A stretch of DNA of 64,000 nucleotides from Amycolatopsis saalfeldensis (GTDB lineage: Bacteria > Actinomycetota > Actinomycetes > Mycobacteriales > Pseudonocardiaceae). Positions 46,957 through 58,511 of this stretch are shown one piece after another. The notes under the pieces were generated by a model. The model was given only the letters and a program-made list of their open reading frames with translations. It ran no database searches and was not told the origin of the DNA. The stretch is taken from NCBI RefSeq assembly GCF_900110575.1, contig NZ_FOEF01000001.1, positions 372,001 to 436,000 of the forward strand. Reading direction: 5' to 3'. The position numbers and the translations under genes are program-made. Each line of letters opens with the position of its first letter. The stretch's first letter is position 1.

Positions 46957-49008
46957 TCAGTCGTCGTCGTTCGAGCCGAGGGCCGTCTTCGAGACCTGCA
47001 TGAGGAACTCGATGTTGGTCTTCGTCTTGCGCAGGCGCGAGATCAGCAGGTCGATGGCCTGCTGCGAGTCCAGCGCGTGCAGCACCCGCTGCAGCTTGTG
47101 CGTGACCGCCAGCTCGTCCGGCGAGAGCAGCAGCTCTTCCTTACGGGTGCTGGACGGGTTGATGTCCACGGCCGGGAACACGCGCCGCTCGGCGATCTTG
47201 CGGTCGAGCTTGAGCTCGGCGTTGCCGGTGCCCTTGAACTCCTCGAAGATCACCGTGTCCATCGTCGACCCGGTCTCCACCATGGCGGTGGCGAACACGG
47301 TCAGCGAGCCGCCGTTCTCGATGTTGCGCGCCGCGCCGAGGAACCGCTTCGGCGGGTAGAGCGCGGTCGAGTCGACACCACCGGACAGGATCCGGCCGGA
47401 CGCCGGGGCCGCCAGGTTGTACGCGCGGCCCAGGCGGGTGATCGAGTCGAGCAGCACGACGACGTCGTGGCCCATCTCGACCAGGCGCTTGGCCCGTTCG
47501 ATGGACAGCTCCGCGACCGAGGTGTGATCGGCCGGCGGGCGGTCGAAGGTGGAGGCGATGACCTCGCCCTTCACCGACCGCTGCATGTCGGTGACCTCTT
47601 CGGGACGTTCGTCCACGAGCACGACCATCAGGTGGCACTCGGGGTTGTTCGTCGCGATCGCGTTGGCGATGTCCTGCATGATCGTGGTCTTACCGGCCTT
47701 GGGCGGCGACACGATCAGCGCCCGCTGCCCCTTGCCCACCGGCATGATCAGGTCGATCACGCGGGTGGTGAGCTTGTGCGACTCGGTCTCGAGGCGCAGC
47801 CGCTCGTTCGGGTACAGCGGGGTCAGCTTGGTGAACTCGGGACGGCGCTTGGACTCGTCCGGGTCCAGCCCGTTGATCGAGTCGACGCGCACCAGCGGGT
47901 TGAACTTCTGCCGCTGCTGCTCGCCGTCGCGCGGCTGGCGCACGACGCCGGTGATGGCGTCACCACGGCGCAGGCCGTACTTGCGGACCAGCGAGAGCGA
48001 GACGTACACGTCGTTCGGCCCGGCGAGGTAGCCCGAGGTGCGGACGAACGCGTAGTTGTCCAGCACGTCCAGGATGCCCGCGACGGGCAGCAGGACGTCG
48101 TCTTCGCGGATCTCGGTGTCCGGCGAGCCGCTTTCGCGCTGGCCGCCACCGGTGCCGCGACGGCGGCGGTCGCGGAAGCGACGGCCGCGACGGCCGCCTT
48201 CCTCGTCGTCGTCCCCGCCCTGCTGGCGGTTGTCCTGCTGGCCGCGGTTGCCGCTGTCCTGCTGGTTGTTGCGCTGCTGCCGGTTGTCCTGGCCGCCCCG
48301 GTTGTCCCGGTTGCCGCCCTGCCGGTCGCCTCGGTCACCGCGGTCGCGCTGGTTGCCGTTTTCCCGGTCGCCGCGCTGGTTGCCGCCATCGCGCTCGGCA
48401 CGGTCGCCGCGCTGCTGGTTGCCGCCGTCACGGTCGCCCCGGTCACCACGCTGGCCGCCGTCACGCTGGCCCTCGGGCGAACCCGCGGCGCGGTTCGAGC
48501 CGCGGCGGCGACGGCCTCGGCCGCCCTCCTCCTGCTGCTGACCGTCGCCGTCCTGGCGCTCCTGCTGCGCGGGGCGCTGCTCGGCCGGGGCGGAGTTCTG
48601 CGGCGCCTCGGCCACCGGGGCCGAGCCGTTGCTCTCGGCCTTGGGCGCCTCGGCCGGGGCCTCCTCGCGCTTCTTCGCGGCGCGAGCCGGCTCCTCGGTC
48701 TTGACGGCCTTCGGGGCCTTGACGGCCTCGGGAGCGTCGCCGACGCCTTCGAGCGGGAGCGTCTCCGCCGTACCGGCGGCGCGCTTCTTGGTCTTGCCCT
48801 GACGCTCGCGGATGGCCGCGATCAGGTCACCCTTGCGCATCCCGGTGGTCTCGCCCACACCCAGTTCGCCCGCCAGCTGGCGGAGCTCGGCGATGACCAT
48901 TCCGGACAGGCCCCCGGTGCGGCGCTTCGGAGCGGCCGCGGCCCCATTGCTCTCAGCGGCCGCGGCGGGGGTTTCCACGTCGCCGCTCAACAGATCGGTG
49001 TTGCTCAC
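46957..49008 (-). CDS. rho: Transcription termination factor Rho with long disordered N-terminal insert
   Basis: 683 residues from GTG 49008 with SD AGGAAGG. Rho_N domain at about 20-75, then a roughly 200-residue low-complexity region of Arg/Gly/Asn/Asp/Gln with recurring GDR, RDGGNQ and NRDNR patterns, then the RNA-binding core (VLDVLDNYAFVRTSGYLAGP), the P-loop SPPKAGKTTIMQ near residue 434 and the R-loop. A long charged insert is typical of high-GC actinomycete Rho and strengthens RNA binding. Third positions inside the insert are less GC-biased than in the core because of Asn and Gln codons. Confidence 0.96.
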   Translation of the reverse strand: MSNTDLLSGDVETPAAAAESNGAAAAPKRRTGGLSGMVIAELRQLAGELGVGETTGMRKGDLIAAIRERQGKTKKRAAGTAETLPLEGVGDAPEAVKAPKAVKTEEPARAAKKREEAPAEAPKAESNGSAPVAEAPQNSAPAEQRPAQQERQDGDGQQQEEGGRGRRRRGSNRAAGSPEGQRDGGQRGDRGDRDGGNQQRGDRAERDGGNQRGDRENGNQRDRGDRGDRQGGNRDNRGGQDNRQQRNNQQDSGNRGQQDNRQQGGDDDEEGGRRGRRFRDRRRRGTGGGQRESGSPDTEIREDDVLLPVAGILDVLDNYAFVRTSGYLAGPNDVYVSLSLVRKYGLRRGDAITGVVRQPRDGEQQRQKFNPLVRVDSINGLDPDESKRRPEFTKLTPLYPNERLRLETESHKLTTRVIDLIMPVGKGQRALIVSPPKAGKTTIMQDIANAIATNNPECHLMVVLVDERPEEVTDMQRSVKGEVIASTFDRPPADHTSVAELSIERAKRLVEMGHDVVVLLDSITRLGRAYNLAAPASGRILSGGVDSTALYPPKRFLGAARNIENGGSLTVFATAMVETGSTMDTVIFEEFKGTGNAELKLDRKIAERRVFPAVDINPSSTRKEELLLSPDELAVTHKLQRVLHALDSQQAIDLLISRLRKTKTNIEFLMQVSKTALGSNDDD

Positions 49009-49424
49009 ACATGTCCTTCCTGACCGATCCACGCCTCCAGGTGGATCAGCGGACTGCCGCCGATCGCGTCTGATCGCGAAACGGCATTTGCTTCCGATGC
49101 GGACGAGTCGCGCCTAACCGTGCGAGACACAGCGAGAGCGCCGCCAGCACAGGGGTGTTTGCCTCCCCCAAACGGAGGAAACGGAATTCGGCACCGCCGA
49201 AACCGGAAACCCGCCTGCGTCCTCCGCTTTCCCGCAGCTCATGCGGTACGGATTGGCGGATCGACGAAGGATGCGATCCGGAGACTCCCGAGGAGCGGAC
49301 AGGACCGGCACCGGATGCGGAAACGCACGGTGATCGAACGCCCCCGAGGGTAGACCGACGCCCACCGGGGTGCAACAACCACCCCCCGCGTGGCGCCGCT
49401 GCCCCCTGCCCCGTGACCGGGGCT
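49009..49424. promoter_or_regulatory. Long rho leader
   Basis: 416 bp between thrB stop (49425) and rho start. The rho promoter described next leaves a leader of about 330 nt. A GCCCC-GGTCAC-GGGGC hairpin close to 49415-49430 could end the thrB transcript. Nothing else recognised. A long leader is expected if rho is autoregulated by premature termination, as known in other bacteria. Confidence 0.5.
49347..49375 (-). promoter_or_regulatory. Sigma-70-like promoter for rho
   Basis: On the minus strand TTGCAC (49375-49370) and TACCCT (49352-49347) are separated by 17 bp, a good match to the actinobacterial housekeeping consensus. Transcription should start near 49340. Confidence 0.55.
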
Positions 49425-50309
49425 TTACAGAGCCGCAACCTGCACACCGGTGAGGTCCACGCCCAGCTCCGCGACGTCGAATCCGGTGACGTCGGCGTCC
49501 GGCGGCAATTCTCCCGTGGTGGTGAGCGCCAGGACTGTGGGACCGGCGCCGGAGATCGTCGCCGCGATCCCGCGAGCACGGAGCGTGCGCACCAGCTCGG
49601 CGCTGGCCGGGTACGCGCTCGCGCGGTAGTCCTGGTGCAGCCGGTCCTCGGTGGCCGCGAGCAGCAGCTCGGGCCGGGTGGTCATGGCCAGCACCGAGAG
49701 CGCGGCCCGCCCGGCGCTGTGGGCCGCGTCCGGGTGCGGGACCTGGGCCGGGAGCAGCCCGCGGGTGGCGTCGGTGGACGACCTCACCGCGGACACGGCG
49801 ACCACCGGCCGGATCGACGGGGCCGGCGTCACTCGCTCGGCGCGGAACCGGCCGTCCTCGCACCACGCCACGACCAGTCCGCCCAGCAGGCTCGCGGCCG
49901 CGTTGTCGGCGTGGCCTTCGAACTCGGCGGCCAGCTGCAGCGCCTCGTCGTCGAGCGGGACCCCGGCCAGCGCGTACCCCAGCGCCACCCCGGAAACCAC
50001 CGCCGCCGCGGACGAACCGAGGCCTCGCGCGTGCGGGATGTTGTTGAAACAACGCAGGTGCAGCCCCGGCGGGCGGACGCCGAGGTGCGCGCACGCCCGG
50101 CGGATGGCCCGCACCACCAGGTGCGTCTCGTCGGTCGGCACGTCGGCGATGCCGCCCGCGCCCGCGTCGAACACCTCGACTTTCAGGCCCTCGTCGGTGA
50201 CCTGCAGCTCGACCACGTCGTGGCGGGCCAGCGCCAGGCCGAGCGCGTCGAAACCCGGGCCGAGGTTGGCCGTGGACCCCGGGACGGTGGCCCGGAATCC
50301 CGCCGTCAC
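49425..50309 (-). CDS. thrB: Homoserine kinase
   Basis: 294 residues. GHMP kinase motifs: [19 protein letters not shown] near the start and the ATP-binding [17 protein letters not shown] (about residue 90), with [11 protein letters not shown] near the end. Makes O-phosphohomoserine for ThrC. Its start overlaps the thrC stop by four bases. Confidence 0.95.
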   Translation of the reverse strand: MTAGFRATVPGSTANLGPGFDALGLALARHDVVELQVTDEGLKVEVFDAGAGGIADVPTDETHLVVRAIRRACAHLGVRPPGLHLRCFNNIPHARGLGSSAAAVVSGVALGYALAGVPLDDEALQLAAEFEGHADNAAASLLGGLVVAWCEDGRFRAERVTPAPSIRPVVAVSAVRSSTDATRGLLPAQVPHPDAAHSAGRAALSVLAMTTRPELLLAATEDRLHQDYRASAYPASAELVRTLRARGIAATISGAGPTVLALTTTGELPPDADVTGFDVAELGVDLTGVQVAAL

Positions 50310-51361
50310 CGCAGTTCCAGCGCGGCGGCCACCGCCGACGGGTCCACCGCCAGCGGCTCGACCTCGACGTTGCCTTCCAGCGCCGTGGCCGGGTCCTTGA
50401 GGCCGTGCCCGGTCACCGTGCAGACGACGGTGGCGCCCTTCGGCAGCCGGCCGTCCGCGGCGGTGGCGAGCAGGCCCGCGACGCTGGTGGCCGACGCCGG
50501 CTCGACGAACACGCCCTCACGGCTCGCGAGCAGGCGGTACGCTTCCAGGATCTTCTCGTCGGTGACGGCCTCGAACAGCCCGCCGGAGGAGTCCTTCGCG
50601 GTCACCGCGCCGGCCCACGACGCGGGGCTGCCGATGCGGATCGCGGTGGCGATCGTGTCCGGCTCGGCCACCGGCTCGCCACGCACGAGCGGGGCCGCGC
50701 CCGCCGCCTGGAAACCGAACATCCGCGGGGTGTTCTTCACCACACCGTCGGCGGCGTACTCGGAGTACCCGGCCCAGTACGCGGTGATGTTGCCGGCGTT
50801 GCCGACCGGCAGGCAGTGGATGTCGGGCGCCTGGCCGAGCACGTCGCAGATCTCGAACGCGGCGGTCTTCTGCCCGGCGATGCGCACCGGGTTCACGGAG
50901 TTCACCAGCGTCACCGGGTAGTCTGCCGCGGTCTTGCGGGCCAGCTCCAGGCAGTCGTCGAAGTTGCCGTCGACCTGGAGGATGCGCGCGCCGTGCAGCA
51001 CGGCCTGGGCGAGCTTGCCCATCGCGATCTTGCCCTGTGGCACCAGAACCGCGCACGTGAGCCCGGCACGCGCGGCGTACGCGGCCGCCGAGGCGGAGGT
51101 GTTTCCGGTGGACGCGCAGATCACCGCCTTGAGCCCGCTGGCCAGCGCGTGCGTGATGGCCACGGTCATGCCGCGGTCCTTGAACGAGCCGGTCGGGTTC
51201 GCGCCCTCCACCTTGAGGTACACCGTGGTGCCGGTGAGTTCGGACAGGTGCGGGGCCGGCAGCAGCGGCGTGTTGCCTTCGCCGAGCGTCACCACCTTCG
51301 CGCCGTCCGGAACGGGAATCCGGTCGCGGTACGCCTCGATGATCCCGGGCCAAGCACTCAT
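50306..51361 (-). CDS. thrC: Threonine synthase
   Basis: 351 residues, the short actinobacterial form. [13 protein letters not shown], the PLP lysine in [11 protein letters not shown] (about residue 61) and the phosphate-binding [13 protein letters not shown]. Converts O-phosphohomoserine to threonine. Starts at ATG 51361, four-base overlap with hom stop. Confidence 0.95.
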   Translation of the reverse strand: MSAWPGIIEAYRDRIPVPDGAKVVTLGEGNTPLLPAPHLSELTGTTVYLKVEGANPTGSFKDRGMTVAITHALASGLKAVICASTGNTSASAAAYAARAGLTCAVLVPQGKIAMGKLAQAVLHGARILQVDGNFDDCLELARKTAADYPVTLVNSVNPVRIAGQKTAAFEICDVLGQAPDIHCLPVGNAGNITAYWAGYSEYAADGVVKNTPRMFGFQAAGAAPLVRGEPVAEPDTIATAIRIGSPASWAGAVTAKDSSGGLFEAVTDEKILEAYRLLASREGVFVEPASATSVAGLLATAADGRLPKGATVVCTVTGHGLKDPATALEGNVEVEPLAVDPSAVAAALELR

Positions 51362-52677
51362 TGGTCTTCGCCTTCCACACGCATCACGCTGACGACTTCG
51401 TGCACCACGTCGAGTTTCGCGATTTCGTCCACAGTGGACTGCAGCGCCGCGTCGGGTGCCAGGTGGGTGACCACGACGAGGCTCGCCGTGTCGTTGGCGT
51501 CGCGCTGGCGGACCGCGGCGATGCTCACGCCGTGGCCCGCGAAGGCCTGCGCCACCTGGGCGAGCACGCCCGCGCGGTCGGCGACGTCGAGGCTCACGTG
51601 GTAGCGCGTCGGCGTCTGGCCCATGGGGCGCACCGGCAGCGCGGCGTGCGCGGACTCGCGCGGGCCGCGACCGCCCGCGACCTGGTTGCGGGCCACCGCG
51701 ACCAGGTCCCCGAGCACGGCGCTCGCGGTGGGCGCGCCGCCCGCGCCCTGGCCGTAGAACATCAGCTCGCCGGCCGCGTCGGCTTCGACGTACACGGCGT
51801 TGAACGCGCCGCCCACCCCGGCCAGCTGGTGGCTGCGCGGGATCATCACCGGGTGCACGCGGGCCGAGACGGACTCGGCGCCGTCGTCGGCCGTCACGCG
51901 CTCGCAGATGGCCAGCAGCTTCACCGTGCGGCCGAGCACCCGCGCGGCGTGCAGGTCGGCCGCCGTGACGTCGGCGATGCCCTCGCGGTGCACCTCCGAA
52001 GCCGTGACGCGCGTGTGGAACGCCAGCGACGCCAGGATCGCGGCCTTGGAGGCGGCGTCGTAGCCGTCGACGTCCGCGGTCGGGTCCGCCTCGGCGTACC
52101 CGAGCCGGCCGGCCTCGTCGAGCGTCTCGGCGTAACCCGCGCCGGTGGAGTCCATTGCGGACAGGATGAAGTTGGTGGTGCCGTTGACAATGCCCATCAC
52201 CCGCGTGATGCGGTCGCCGGCCAGTGACTCGCGCAGCGGCCGCAGCAGCGGGATCGCACCGGCCACGGCGGCCTCGAAGTAGAGGTCCACGCCCGCGGCG
52301 TCGGCGGCCTCGAACAGGTCGGCCGAATGCTCGGCGAGCAGCGCCTTGTTGGCCGTGACCACGGATTTCCCGGCGCCCAGCGCGGCGAGCAGCCAGCCGC
52401 GGACCGGCTCGATGCCGCCGACCAGCTCGACCACCACGTCCACGTCTTCGCGGACCACCAGGGCCGCGGCGTCGTCGGTGAGCAGCTCCGGCGGCAGCCC
52501 CGGGTGCTTGTCGGGGCGCCGCACGGCGATGCCGGCCAGCTCCACCCGCGCCCCGGCGCGCGCCGCCAGCTCGTCCGCCTGCTCGACCAGCAGCCGGGCG
52601 ACCTCACGGCCGACCGTGCCGCAGCCGAGCAGGGCGACCCTGATCGAGCGGCTGTCCGATGAGGACACAGTGGACAC
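51358..52677 (-). CDS. hom: Homoserine dehydrogenase
   Basis: 439 residues from GTG 52677. NAD-binding [17 protein letters not shown], substrate region [21 protein letters not shown], and a C-terminal ACT domain ([21 protein letters not shown]) that gives threonine feedback control in this family. Three bases after lysA. Confidence 0.95.
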   Translation of the reverse strand: MSTVSSSDSRSIRVALLGCGTVGREVARLLVEQADELAARAGARVELAGIAVRRPDKHPGLPPELLTDDAAALVVREDVDVVVELVGGIEPVRGWLLAALGAGKSVVTANKALLAEHSADLFEAADAAGVDLYFEAAVAGAIPLLRPLRESLAGDRITRVMGIVNGTTNFILSAMDSTGAGYAETLDEAGRLGYAEADPTADVDGYDAASKAAILASLAFHTRVTASEVHREGIADVTAADLHAARVLGRTVKLLAICERVTADDGAESVSARVHPVMIPRSHQLAGVGGAFNAVYVEADAAGELMFYGQGAGGAPTASAVLGDLVAVARNQVAGGRGPRESAHAALPVRPMGQTPTRYHVSLDVADRAGVLAQVAQAFAGHGVSIAAVRQRDANDTASLVVVTHLAPDAALQSTVDEIAKLDVVHEVVSVMRVEGEDQ

Positions 52678-52680
52678 GTC

Positions 52681-54117
52681 TCAAACCTCCAGGCGCAGCA
52701 TGTCGTCCGTCGTCTCGCGCCGCAGCAGCACGCGGGCGCTGCCGTTGCGCACGGCCACCACCGCCGGGCGCGGCTGCCGGTTGTAGCCGCTCGCCATGGA
52801 GTAGCAGTAGGCCCCGGTCGCCGCGACGGCCAGCAGGTCGCCGGGGGCCAGCGTGTCGGGCAGCCAGCAGTCCCGGACGACGATGTCGCCGGACTCACAG
52901 TGCTTTCCCACCACTCGGGACAAAGTGGCGGCCGCGGGGTCGGTTCCGTCCGCCGTGTCGGCAGAGCGCGAGACGACGCGGCAGTCGTACACCGCGTCGT
53001 ACAGCGCGGTGCGGATGTTGTCGCTCATGCCGCCGTCGACGCTCACGTAGCGGCGCGCGGTCTCGTCGCCGAGCGCGACGTCCTTGATGGTGCCCACCTC
53101 GTACAGCGTGATCGTGCCCGGGCCGGCGATGGCGCGGCCCGGCTCGCCCGCGATGCGCGGCACCGGCAGGTCGGCGTACGCGCATTCCTTGCGCACGATC
53201 TCGCGGATCTGCGTGATCATCTGCGCGGGCGGCGGCGGGTTGTCCTTTTCGGTGTAGGCGATGCCGAAGCCGCCACCGAGGTCGACCACGTTCAGCTGGT
53301 CCAGCAGCTCGCGGCCGTGCTCCTTCGCCAGGTCGCCGAGCAGCCCGACCACCCGGCGGGCGGCGACCTCGAAGCCGTCGGCGTCGAAGATCTGCGAACC
53401 GATGTGGCTGTGCAGTCCGGTCAGCTTCAGCGACGGCGCGTTCAGCACCCGGCGGACGGCCTCGGCGGCGTCGCCCGAAGCCAGCGAGAACCCGAACTTC
53501 TGGTCCTCGTGCGCGGTGGCGATGAACTCGTGGGTGTGCGCCTCGACGCCCACCGTGACGCGCACCAGCACCGGCTGCACGACGTCGCGCTGCGCGGCCA
53601 CGTCGGCGAGCCGGGCGATCTCGTAGTAGGAGTCGACCACCACGGTGCCGACCCCGGCCTCGACGGCGGCCTCCAGCTCGGCGACCGACTTGTTGTTGCC
53701 GTGGAAGGTGATCCGCTCGGCCGGGAAGCCCGCGCGCTGCGCGACGGCCAGTTCGCCGCCGCTGCAGACGTCCAGGCTCAGCCCCTGCTCGGCCACCCAG
53801 CGGGCGATCTCGATCGAGAGGAAGGCCTTGGACGCGTAGTGCACCAGCGCCGGGTCGTCGAACGCCTCCGCGTAGTCGGCGCAGCGGGACTTGAAGTCCG
53901 CCTCGTCGACCACGAACAACGGCGTGCCGTAGGTCTCGGCCAGCTCGCGCACGTCGACGCCGGCGATCCGCACCACCCCGTCGGCGGCGCGGAAGGTGTT
54001 GCGCGGCCACACTTTCGCGGGCAGCTGGTCGAGTTCGACGCCACTCGCGGGCGGGAACCCGGAGGCGTCGGCATGGGGGTAGACGTCGGCGTGGCGGGGG
54101 CCCGCGGGGTGCGCCAT
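52681..54117 (-). CDS. lysA: Diaminopimelate decarboxylase
   Basis: 478 residues. The PLP lysine lies in [14 protein letters not shown], followed by [10 protein letters not shown] and [15 protein letters not shown]; the C-terminal [12 protein letters not shown] is conserved. Last step of lysine synthesis; also spends the wall precursor diaminopimelate. Three bases after argS, which agrees with co-transcription. Confidence 0.95.
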   Translation of the reverse strand: MAHPAGPRHADVYPHADASGFPPASGVELDQLPAKVWPRNTFRAADGVVRIAGVDVRELAETYGTPLFVVDEADFKSRCADYAEAFDDPALVHYASKAFLSIEIARWVAEQGLSLDVCSGGELAVAQRAGFPAERITFHGNNKSVAELEAAVEAGVGTVVVDSYYEIARLADVAAQRDVVQPVLVRVTVGVEAHTHEFIATAHEDQKFGFSLASGDAAEAVRRVLNAPSLKLTGLHSHIGSQIFDADGFEVAARRVVGLLGDLAKEHGRELLDQLNVVDLGGGFGIAYTEKDNPPPPAQMITQIREIVRKECAYADLPVPRIAGEPGRAIAGPGTITLYEVGTIKDVALGDETARRYVSVDGGMSDNIRTALYDAVYDCRVVSRSADTADGTDPAAATLSRVVGKHCESGDIVVRDCWLPDTLAPGDLLAVAATGAYCYSMASGYNRQPRPAVVAVRNGSARVLLRRETTDDMLRLEV

Positions 54118-54120
54118 GGG

Positions 54121-55782
54121 TTACATCCGTTCCGGAGCGGAGACACCGAGGAGGGACAGGCCGTTCGCCAGCACCTGGCGGGCGGCTTCGCACAACGCGA
54201 GACGGGCGTACGTCAGAGGGGTCGCCTCCTCGTCGCCCTGCGGCAGGACCCGCGCCTCGCGTACGGCGTAGAACTTGTGCAGCGCGCCGGCCAGCTCTTC
54301 GAGATAGCGCGCGACCCGGTGGGGCTCACGCATTTCGGCGGCGCGGCGCACCATGGCGGGGTACTCGCCGATGGTGCGCATGAGGTCGCCCTCGACCGAC
54401 AGGGTCAGGAGCCCGAAATCGACGTCCACAGTGGATTTCAGGCCGAGATCGGCCGCGGAGCGCTGCATCGAGCGCAGCCGGGCGTGGGCGTACTGCACGT
54501 AGTAGACCGGGTTGTCGTTGGAGTGCTTGCGCAGCAGGTCCAGGTCGACGTCCAGGCTGGAGTCCACGGAGTAGCGGATCAGCTCGTAGCGGGCCGGGTC
54601 GACGCCGACCGCCTCGACCAGGTCCTCCATGGTGATCACGGTGCCCGCGCGCTTGGACATGCGCACCGGCTTGCCGTCGCTGACCAGGTTCACCATCTGG
54701 CCGATCAGCACCTCGACGCTGTCCGGGTCGTCGCCGAACGCGGCGGCCGCCGCCTTGAGCCGGGCGATGTAGCCGTGGTGGTCCGCGCCGAGCATGTAGA
54801 TGCACAGGTCGAAGCCGCGGTTGCGCTTGTCCTTGAAGTAGGCGAGGTCACCGGCGATGTAGGCCGGGTTGCCGTCGGTCTTGATGACGACGCGGTCCTT
54901 GTCGTCGCCGTACTCGCTGGAGCGCAGCCACCAGGCGCCCTCGTCGAAGTAGAGGTTGCCGGAGTCCTTGAGCTGCTGCACCGCGGCGTCGACGGCGCCG
55001 GACTCGTGCAGCGAGTTCTCGTGGAAGTAGACGTCGAAGTCGGTGCCGAAGTCGTGCAGGCTCTGCCTGATCTCGCTGAACATCAGCTCGATGCCGATCC
55101 GGCGGAAGGTCTCGTGCCGCTCGTCCTCGGGCAGCGACAGCGCGCTCGGCTCGGCCTTGAGCACCTCGGCCGCGATGTCGGTGATGTACCCGCCCGCGTA
55201 GCCGTCCTCCGGCGCCGGCTCGCCCTTGGCGGCGGCGATCAGGGAGCGCACGAAGCGGTCGATCTGCGCGCCGGCGTCGTTGAAGTAGTACTCGCGCGTG
55301 ACGGCGGCGCCCTGCGCGGACAGCACGCGGCACAGCGCGTCGCCGACCGCCGCCCAGCGGGTGCCGCCGAGGTGGATCGGGCCGGTCGGGTTGGCCGAGA
55401 CGAACTCGAGGTTGATCACGCGCCCGGCCAGCGCGTCGCCGCGGCCGTAGCCGTCACCCGCGGTGAGCACCTGGCGGACGACCTCGCCCTGCGCGCCGGC
55501 CGCGAGCCGGAAGTTGAGGAAGCCGGGGCCCGCGACCTCGGCGGCGTCGACCCCGTCGGCGGCCGACACGACCTCGGCCAGCGCCTCGGCGAACTCCCGC
55601 GGCTTCAGGCCGGCCTTCTTGGCCACCTGGAGGGCGAGGTTGGTCGCGTAGTCGCCGTGGTCGGGGTTGCGCGGGCGTTCGATGGTCACCTGCTCCGGCA
55701 GCACGGCGGCGTCGACGCCCCGTGCGTCGAGCACCTGCACGGCGGAGCTGCGGACCAGGTCGGCGAGAGCGGCGGGAGTCAC
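54121..55782 (-). CDS. argS: Arginyl-tRNA synthetase
   Basis: 553 residues from GTG 55782 ([13 protein letters not shown]). HIGH-type motif [24 protein letters not shown]-type motif [12 protein letters not shown] and the C-terminal anticodon-binding end [15 protein letters not shown]. Charges tRNA-Arg; a cognate tRNA-Arg gene is 4 kb downstream. Head of the argS-lysA-hom-thrC-thrB run. Confidence 0.96.
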   Translation of the reverse strand: MTPAALADLVRSSAVQVLDARGVDAAVLPEQVTIERPRNPDHGDYATNLALQVAKKAGLKPREFAEALAEVVSAADGVDAAEVAGPGFLNFRLAAGAQGEVVRQVLTAGDGYGRGDALAGRVINLEFVSANPTGPIHLGGTRWAAVGDALCRVLSAQGAAVTREYYFNDAGAQIDRFVRSLIAAAKGEPAPEDGYAGGYITDIAAEVLKAEPSALSLPEDERHETFRRIGIELMFSEIRQSLHDFGTDFDVYFHENSLHESGAVDAAVQQLKDSGNLYFDEGAWWLRSSEYGDDKDRVVIKTDGNPAYIAGDLAYFKDKRNRGFDLCIYMLGADHHGYIARLKAAAAAFGDDPDSVEVLIGQMVNLVSDGKPVRMSKRAGTVITMEDLVEAVGVDPARYELIRYSVDSSLDVDLDLLRKHSNDNPVYYVQYAHARLRSMQRSAADLGLKSTVDVDFGLLTLSVEGDLMRTIGEYPAMVRRAAEMREPHRVARYLEELAGALHKFYAVREARVLPQGDEEATPLTYARLALCEAARQVLANGLSLLGVSAPERM

Positions 55783-55964
55783 TCGCCGAATTCTAGGTGT
55801 GCCCAGGTGGGACGCCCACGGCGGCACGGGCGTGTCGGGAGCGCCGTCACACCCACAGTGATCGTGAGAGGTGTTCACAGTCAGCAGACGCCAGGTCTCT
55901 ACACTGGCCGGGGGCAGGGTCCGTCCGGATCCCTCCAATCCCTCACGAGGAGATCGCGGGAACC

Positions 55965-56819
55965 ATGGCGAACGGGACAACCAGGAAGAAGGGGACGCCC
56001 GCCAAGGCGATGAAGGCGGCCAGGGGCCGCTCGGTCGTCGCCAAGAAGGGCACACCGTGGGGCACCATCGCCGGTGTGGTCCTGGTGGTCGCCCTCCTGG
56101 CTTCGGTGATCACCTATTACATGGTGAAGTCCGCCCCGCAGCGTGACCAGAAGTCACGCGACGAGGCCGCGGCCTCGTACGCGCCGAGCGCGTCCAACCC
56201 GGACCCGTCCAAGAAGATCCCCGGCGTGATCACCGCCAACTACGCCGGCTCGGTGCACATCCTGCCGACCGAGCGCGTGGCCTACGACCATTCCCCGCCC
56301 TTCGGCGGCCCGCACGACGGCTACTGGGCCGCCTGCAACGGCATCGTCTACCCGAAGGCGGTGCGCACCGAGAACATGGTGCACAGCCTGGAGCACGGCA
56401 CCGTCTGGATCGCCTACAACCCGCAGCAGATCACCGGGGACCAGGTGGCCCTGCTGTCCGCGCGGGTCAAGGGCAAGCCGTACACGATGATGTCGCCCTA
56501 CCCCGGCCTGGACAAGCCGATCTCGCTGCAGTCGTGGGGCCACCAGCTGAAGCTGGACAAGGCCGACGACCCGCGCATCGACGAGTTCATCGCCGCGCTG
56601 CGGACCAACCCGAACGGCGTGTACCCGGAGATCGGCGCGTCCTGCGACGCGCTCGGCCCCGGCCAGTTCGACCCGAGCAACCCGCCGCCGTTCGACCCGA
56701 GCAAGCCGGGCCCGGACGCGAAGCCGATGACCTACAAGGGCAGCACCGGCGCGCAGGGCGACGCCGGCACCGCGCCGGGCAGCTCGGGCATGCCGTCGAG
56801 CCCGCCGGCTGGGCAGTGA
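55965..56819 (+). CDS. DUF3105 membrane-anchored protein
   Basis: 284 residues from ATG 55965. Basic N-terminus, one helix ([19 protein letters not shown]), then the DUF3105 domain: [20 protein letters not shown] and [16 protein letters not shown], with conserved His, Cys and Glu that could bind metal (often copper-related contexts). A Pro/Gly/Ser-rich tail. One base upstream of the DUF305 gene; the two form an operon. Confidence 0.85.
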   Translation: MANGTTRKKGTPAKAMKAARGRSVVAKKGTPWGTIAGVVLVVALLASVITYYMVKSAPQRDQKSRDEAAASYAPSASNPDPSKKIPGVITANYAGSVHILPTERVAYDHSPPFGGPHDGYWAACNGIVYPKAVRTENMVHSLEHGTVWIAYNPQQITGDQVALLSARVKGKPYTMMSPYPGLDKPISLQSWGHQLKLDKADDPRIDEFIAALRTNPNGVYPEIGASCDALGPGQFDPSNPPPFDPSKPGPDAKPMTYKGSTGAQGDAGTAPGSSGMPSSPPAGQ

Positions 56820-56820
56820 A

Positions 56821-57543
56821 GTGAGTTCCGAGACCGACCTCGAACCGGACCAGGCCGACGCCGTGGTGGCTGAGCGGCCGGCCTGGTCGCGCTGGGTGGT
56901 CATCGGCGGGACGCTGGTCGCGGTGCTGTTGATCGGCGCCGCCATCGGGATGTTCGCCACGCGGCTGAACGACGGCGATTCGGCGTCCTCGACGCCGGCC
57001 GCCGGCTCGGTCGAGGTCGGTTTCGCGCAGGACATGTCGGTGCACCACCTGCAGGCCGTCACGATGGCGAACTGGGCGCGCGACCACACCACGGACCCCG
57101 AGGTGAAGCAGCTCGCGTTCGACATCGAGAGCACGCAGACCGAGCAGGTCGGCCGGATGAAGGGCTGGCTCATGCTGTGGGACCAGCCCGAGCAGACCAC
57201 CGGCGCGTACATGAGCTGGATGACCGAGCCGATGGGCCACGCCGGCATGCAGATGCCGACCAGCTCCCCGGCCGGCGGCGCGCCGATGCCCGGCATGGCC
57301 ACCGACGAGGAGCTGGCCAAGATGCGCACGCTGTCCGGCAAGGCGCTGGACGTCGACTTCCTTCAGCTGATGCTGCGCCACCACCAGGGCGGCACGGCGA
57401 TGGCGCAGTACGCGCAGGAACACTCGAGCCTGCCGGCGATCAAGGCGCTCACCACGAGCATGCTGACTTCGCAGGGCGCCGAGATGAAGCAGATGACGTT
57501 GATGCTGCAGGCCCGGGGCGCGAAGCCGCTTCCCGCGCCCTGA
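56821..57543 (+). CDS. DUF305 family membrane-anchored protein
   Basis: 240 residues from GTG 56821. One helix (VVIGGTLVAVLLIGAAIGMFA) and then the DUF305 four-helix repeat unit: FAQDMSVHHLQAVTMANWA and LDVDFLQLMLRHHQGGTAMAQYAQEHS. His/Met-rich, in keeping with metal (copper or silver) binding seen in this family. Coupled to the DUF3105 gene; together they may handle metal at the outer face of the membrane. Confidence 0.87.
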   Translation: MSSETDLEPDQADAVVAERPAWSRWVVIGGTLVAVLLIGAAIGMFATRLNDGDSASSTPAAGSVEVGFAQDMSVHHLQAVTMANWARDHTTDPEVKQLAFDIESTQTEQVGRMKGWLMLWDQPEQTTGAYMSWMTEPMGHAGMQMPTSSPAGGAPMPGMATDEELAKMRTLSGKALDVDFLQLMLRHHQGGTAMAQYAQEHSSLPAIKALTTSMLTSQGAEMKQMTLMLQARGAKPLPAP

Positions 57544-57550
57544 GCACTCG

Positions 57551-58471
57551 TTACCAGGACATCTCTTGGCAGCGCCTCGCGCATTGGGGCGCCTCGACCT
57601 GCAGGGTGGCGTGCTTGATCGCGTAGCGCGCCGAAAGCAGGTCCTGTGCCTCGGTGAGCACGGCGGACTGCTCGGCCTCCCCCTTGATCGTCAGGTGGGC
57701 CGAGGCGACCTCCATGCCGGAGGTCAGCGTCCAGACGTGCAGGTCGTGCACGTCCTCGACACCGGGAAGCGCGGCGAGTTCGGTGCTGATCTCGCCGACG
57801 TCGACGCCCGTCGGGGCGTGCTGGAAGAGGATGCGCAGCGCGCGGCGGGCCAGCGTCCAGGTGCGGGGCAGCACGAACAGCCCGATCGCGACGCCAATGA
57901 TCGGGTCGGCGTAACGCCAGCCCGTGGTCAGCGTGATGGCGCCACTGACCAGCACGCCCACCGAGCCGATCAGGTCGGCGAGGACTTCGAGGTACGCGCC
58001 GCGGACGTTCAGGCTCTCCTTGGCGCCCGAGCGCAGCAGGAGGAACGACACGACGTTCGCGACCAGCCCGGCGCCGGCGGCGAGCATCACCGGCAGCCCG
58101 GCCACCTCCGGCGGGTCGCTGATCCGGCCGATCGCCTCCACCAGCACGTACCCGGCGACGCCGAACAGCAGCACGGCGTTGGCCAGTGCGGCAAGGACTT
58201 CCGCGCGGTACATGCCGAACGTGCGGCTGAGCGTCGGGCCGCTGCGCCGCGCCAGCACGATCGCCGCCAGCGCCATGCCGACGCCCAGCACGTCGGTGAA
58301 CATGTGCGCCGCGTCGGAGATCAGGGCGAGCGAACCGGTCGCGAAGCCGACCACGAACTCCAGCACCATGAAGCCGGCGCCGATGAACAGCGAGATCAGC
58401 AGCGCGCGCACGTAACGCCCGGAGGCGCTCCCCGGCGCGACCGCCTGCCCGTGGCCATGTCCGTGCCCCAT
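57551..58471 (-). CDS. Cation diffusion facilitator (CDF) metal exporter
   Basis: 306 residues from ATG 58471 (MGHGHGHGQ). His-rich N-terminus, six helices with SLALISDAAHMFTDVLGVG (metal site HxxxD) and ADLIGSVGVLVSGAIT (second DxxxD-like site), C-terminal metal-binding ferredoxin-like domain with DVHDLHVWTLTSGMEV. Exports Zn, Co or similar. The start at 58471 puts a palindromic operator 40 bp upstream. It converges with the DUF305 gene. Confidence 0.92.
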   Translation of the reverse strand: MGHGHGHGQAVAPGSASGRYVRALLISLFIGAGFMVLEFVVGFATGSLALISDAAHMFTDVLGVGMALAAIVLARRSGPTLSRTFGMYRAEVLAALANAVLLFGVAGYVLVEAIGRISDPPEVAGLPVMLAAGAGLVANVVSFLLLRSGAKESLNVRGAYLEVLADLIGSVGVLVSGAITLTTGWRYADPIIGVAIGLFVLPRTWTLARRALRILFQHAPTGVDVGEISTELAALPGVEDVHDLHVWTLTSGMEVASAHLTIKGEAEQSAVLTEAQDLLSARYAIKHATLQVEAPQCARRCQEMSW

Positions 58472-58511
58472 CCTTCGCCTCCTGTCCGTGCCCCAAGCGA
58501 AATATATAGTC

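Noticed and set aside
52900..56013. 1037-residue plus-strand open frame
   Set aside because: Antisense shadow of lysA and argS, both certain genes on the other strand.
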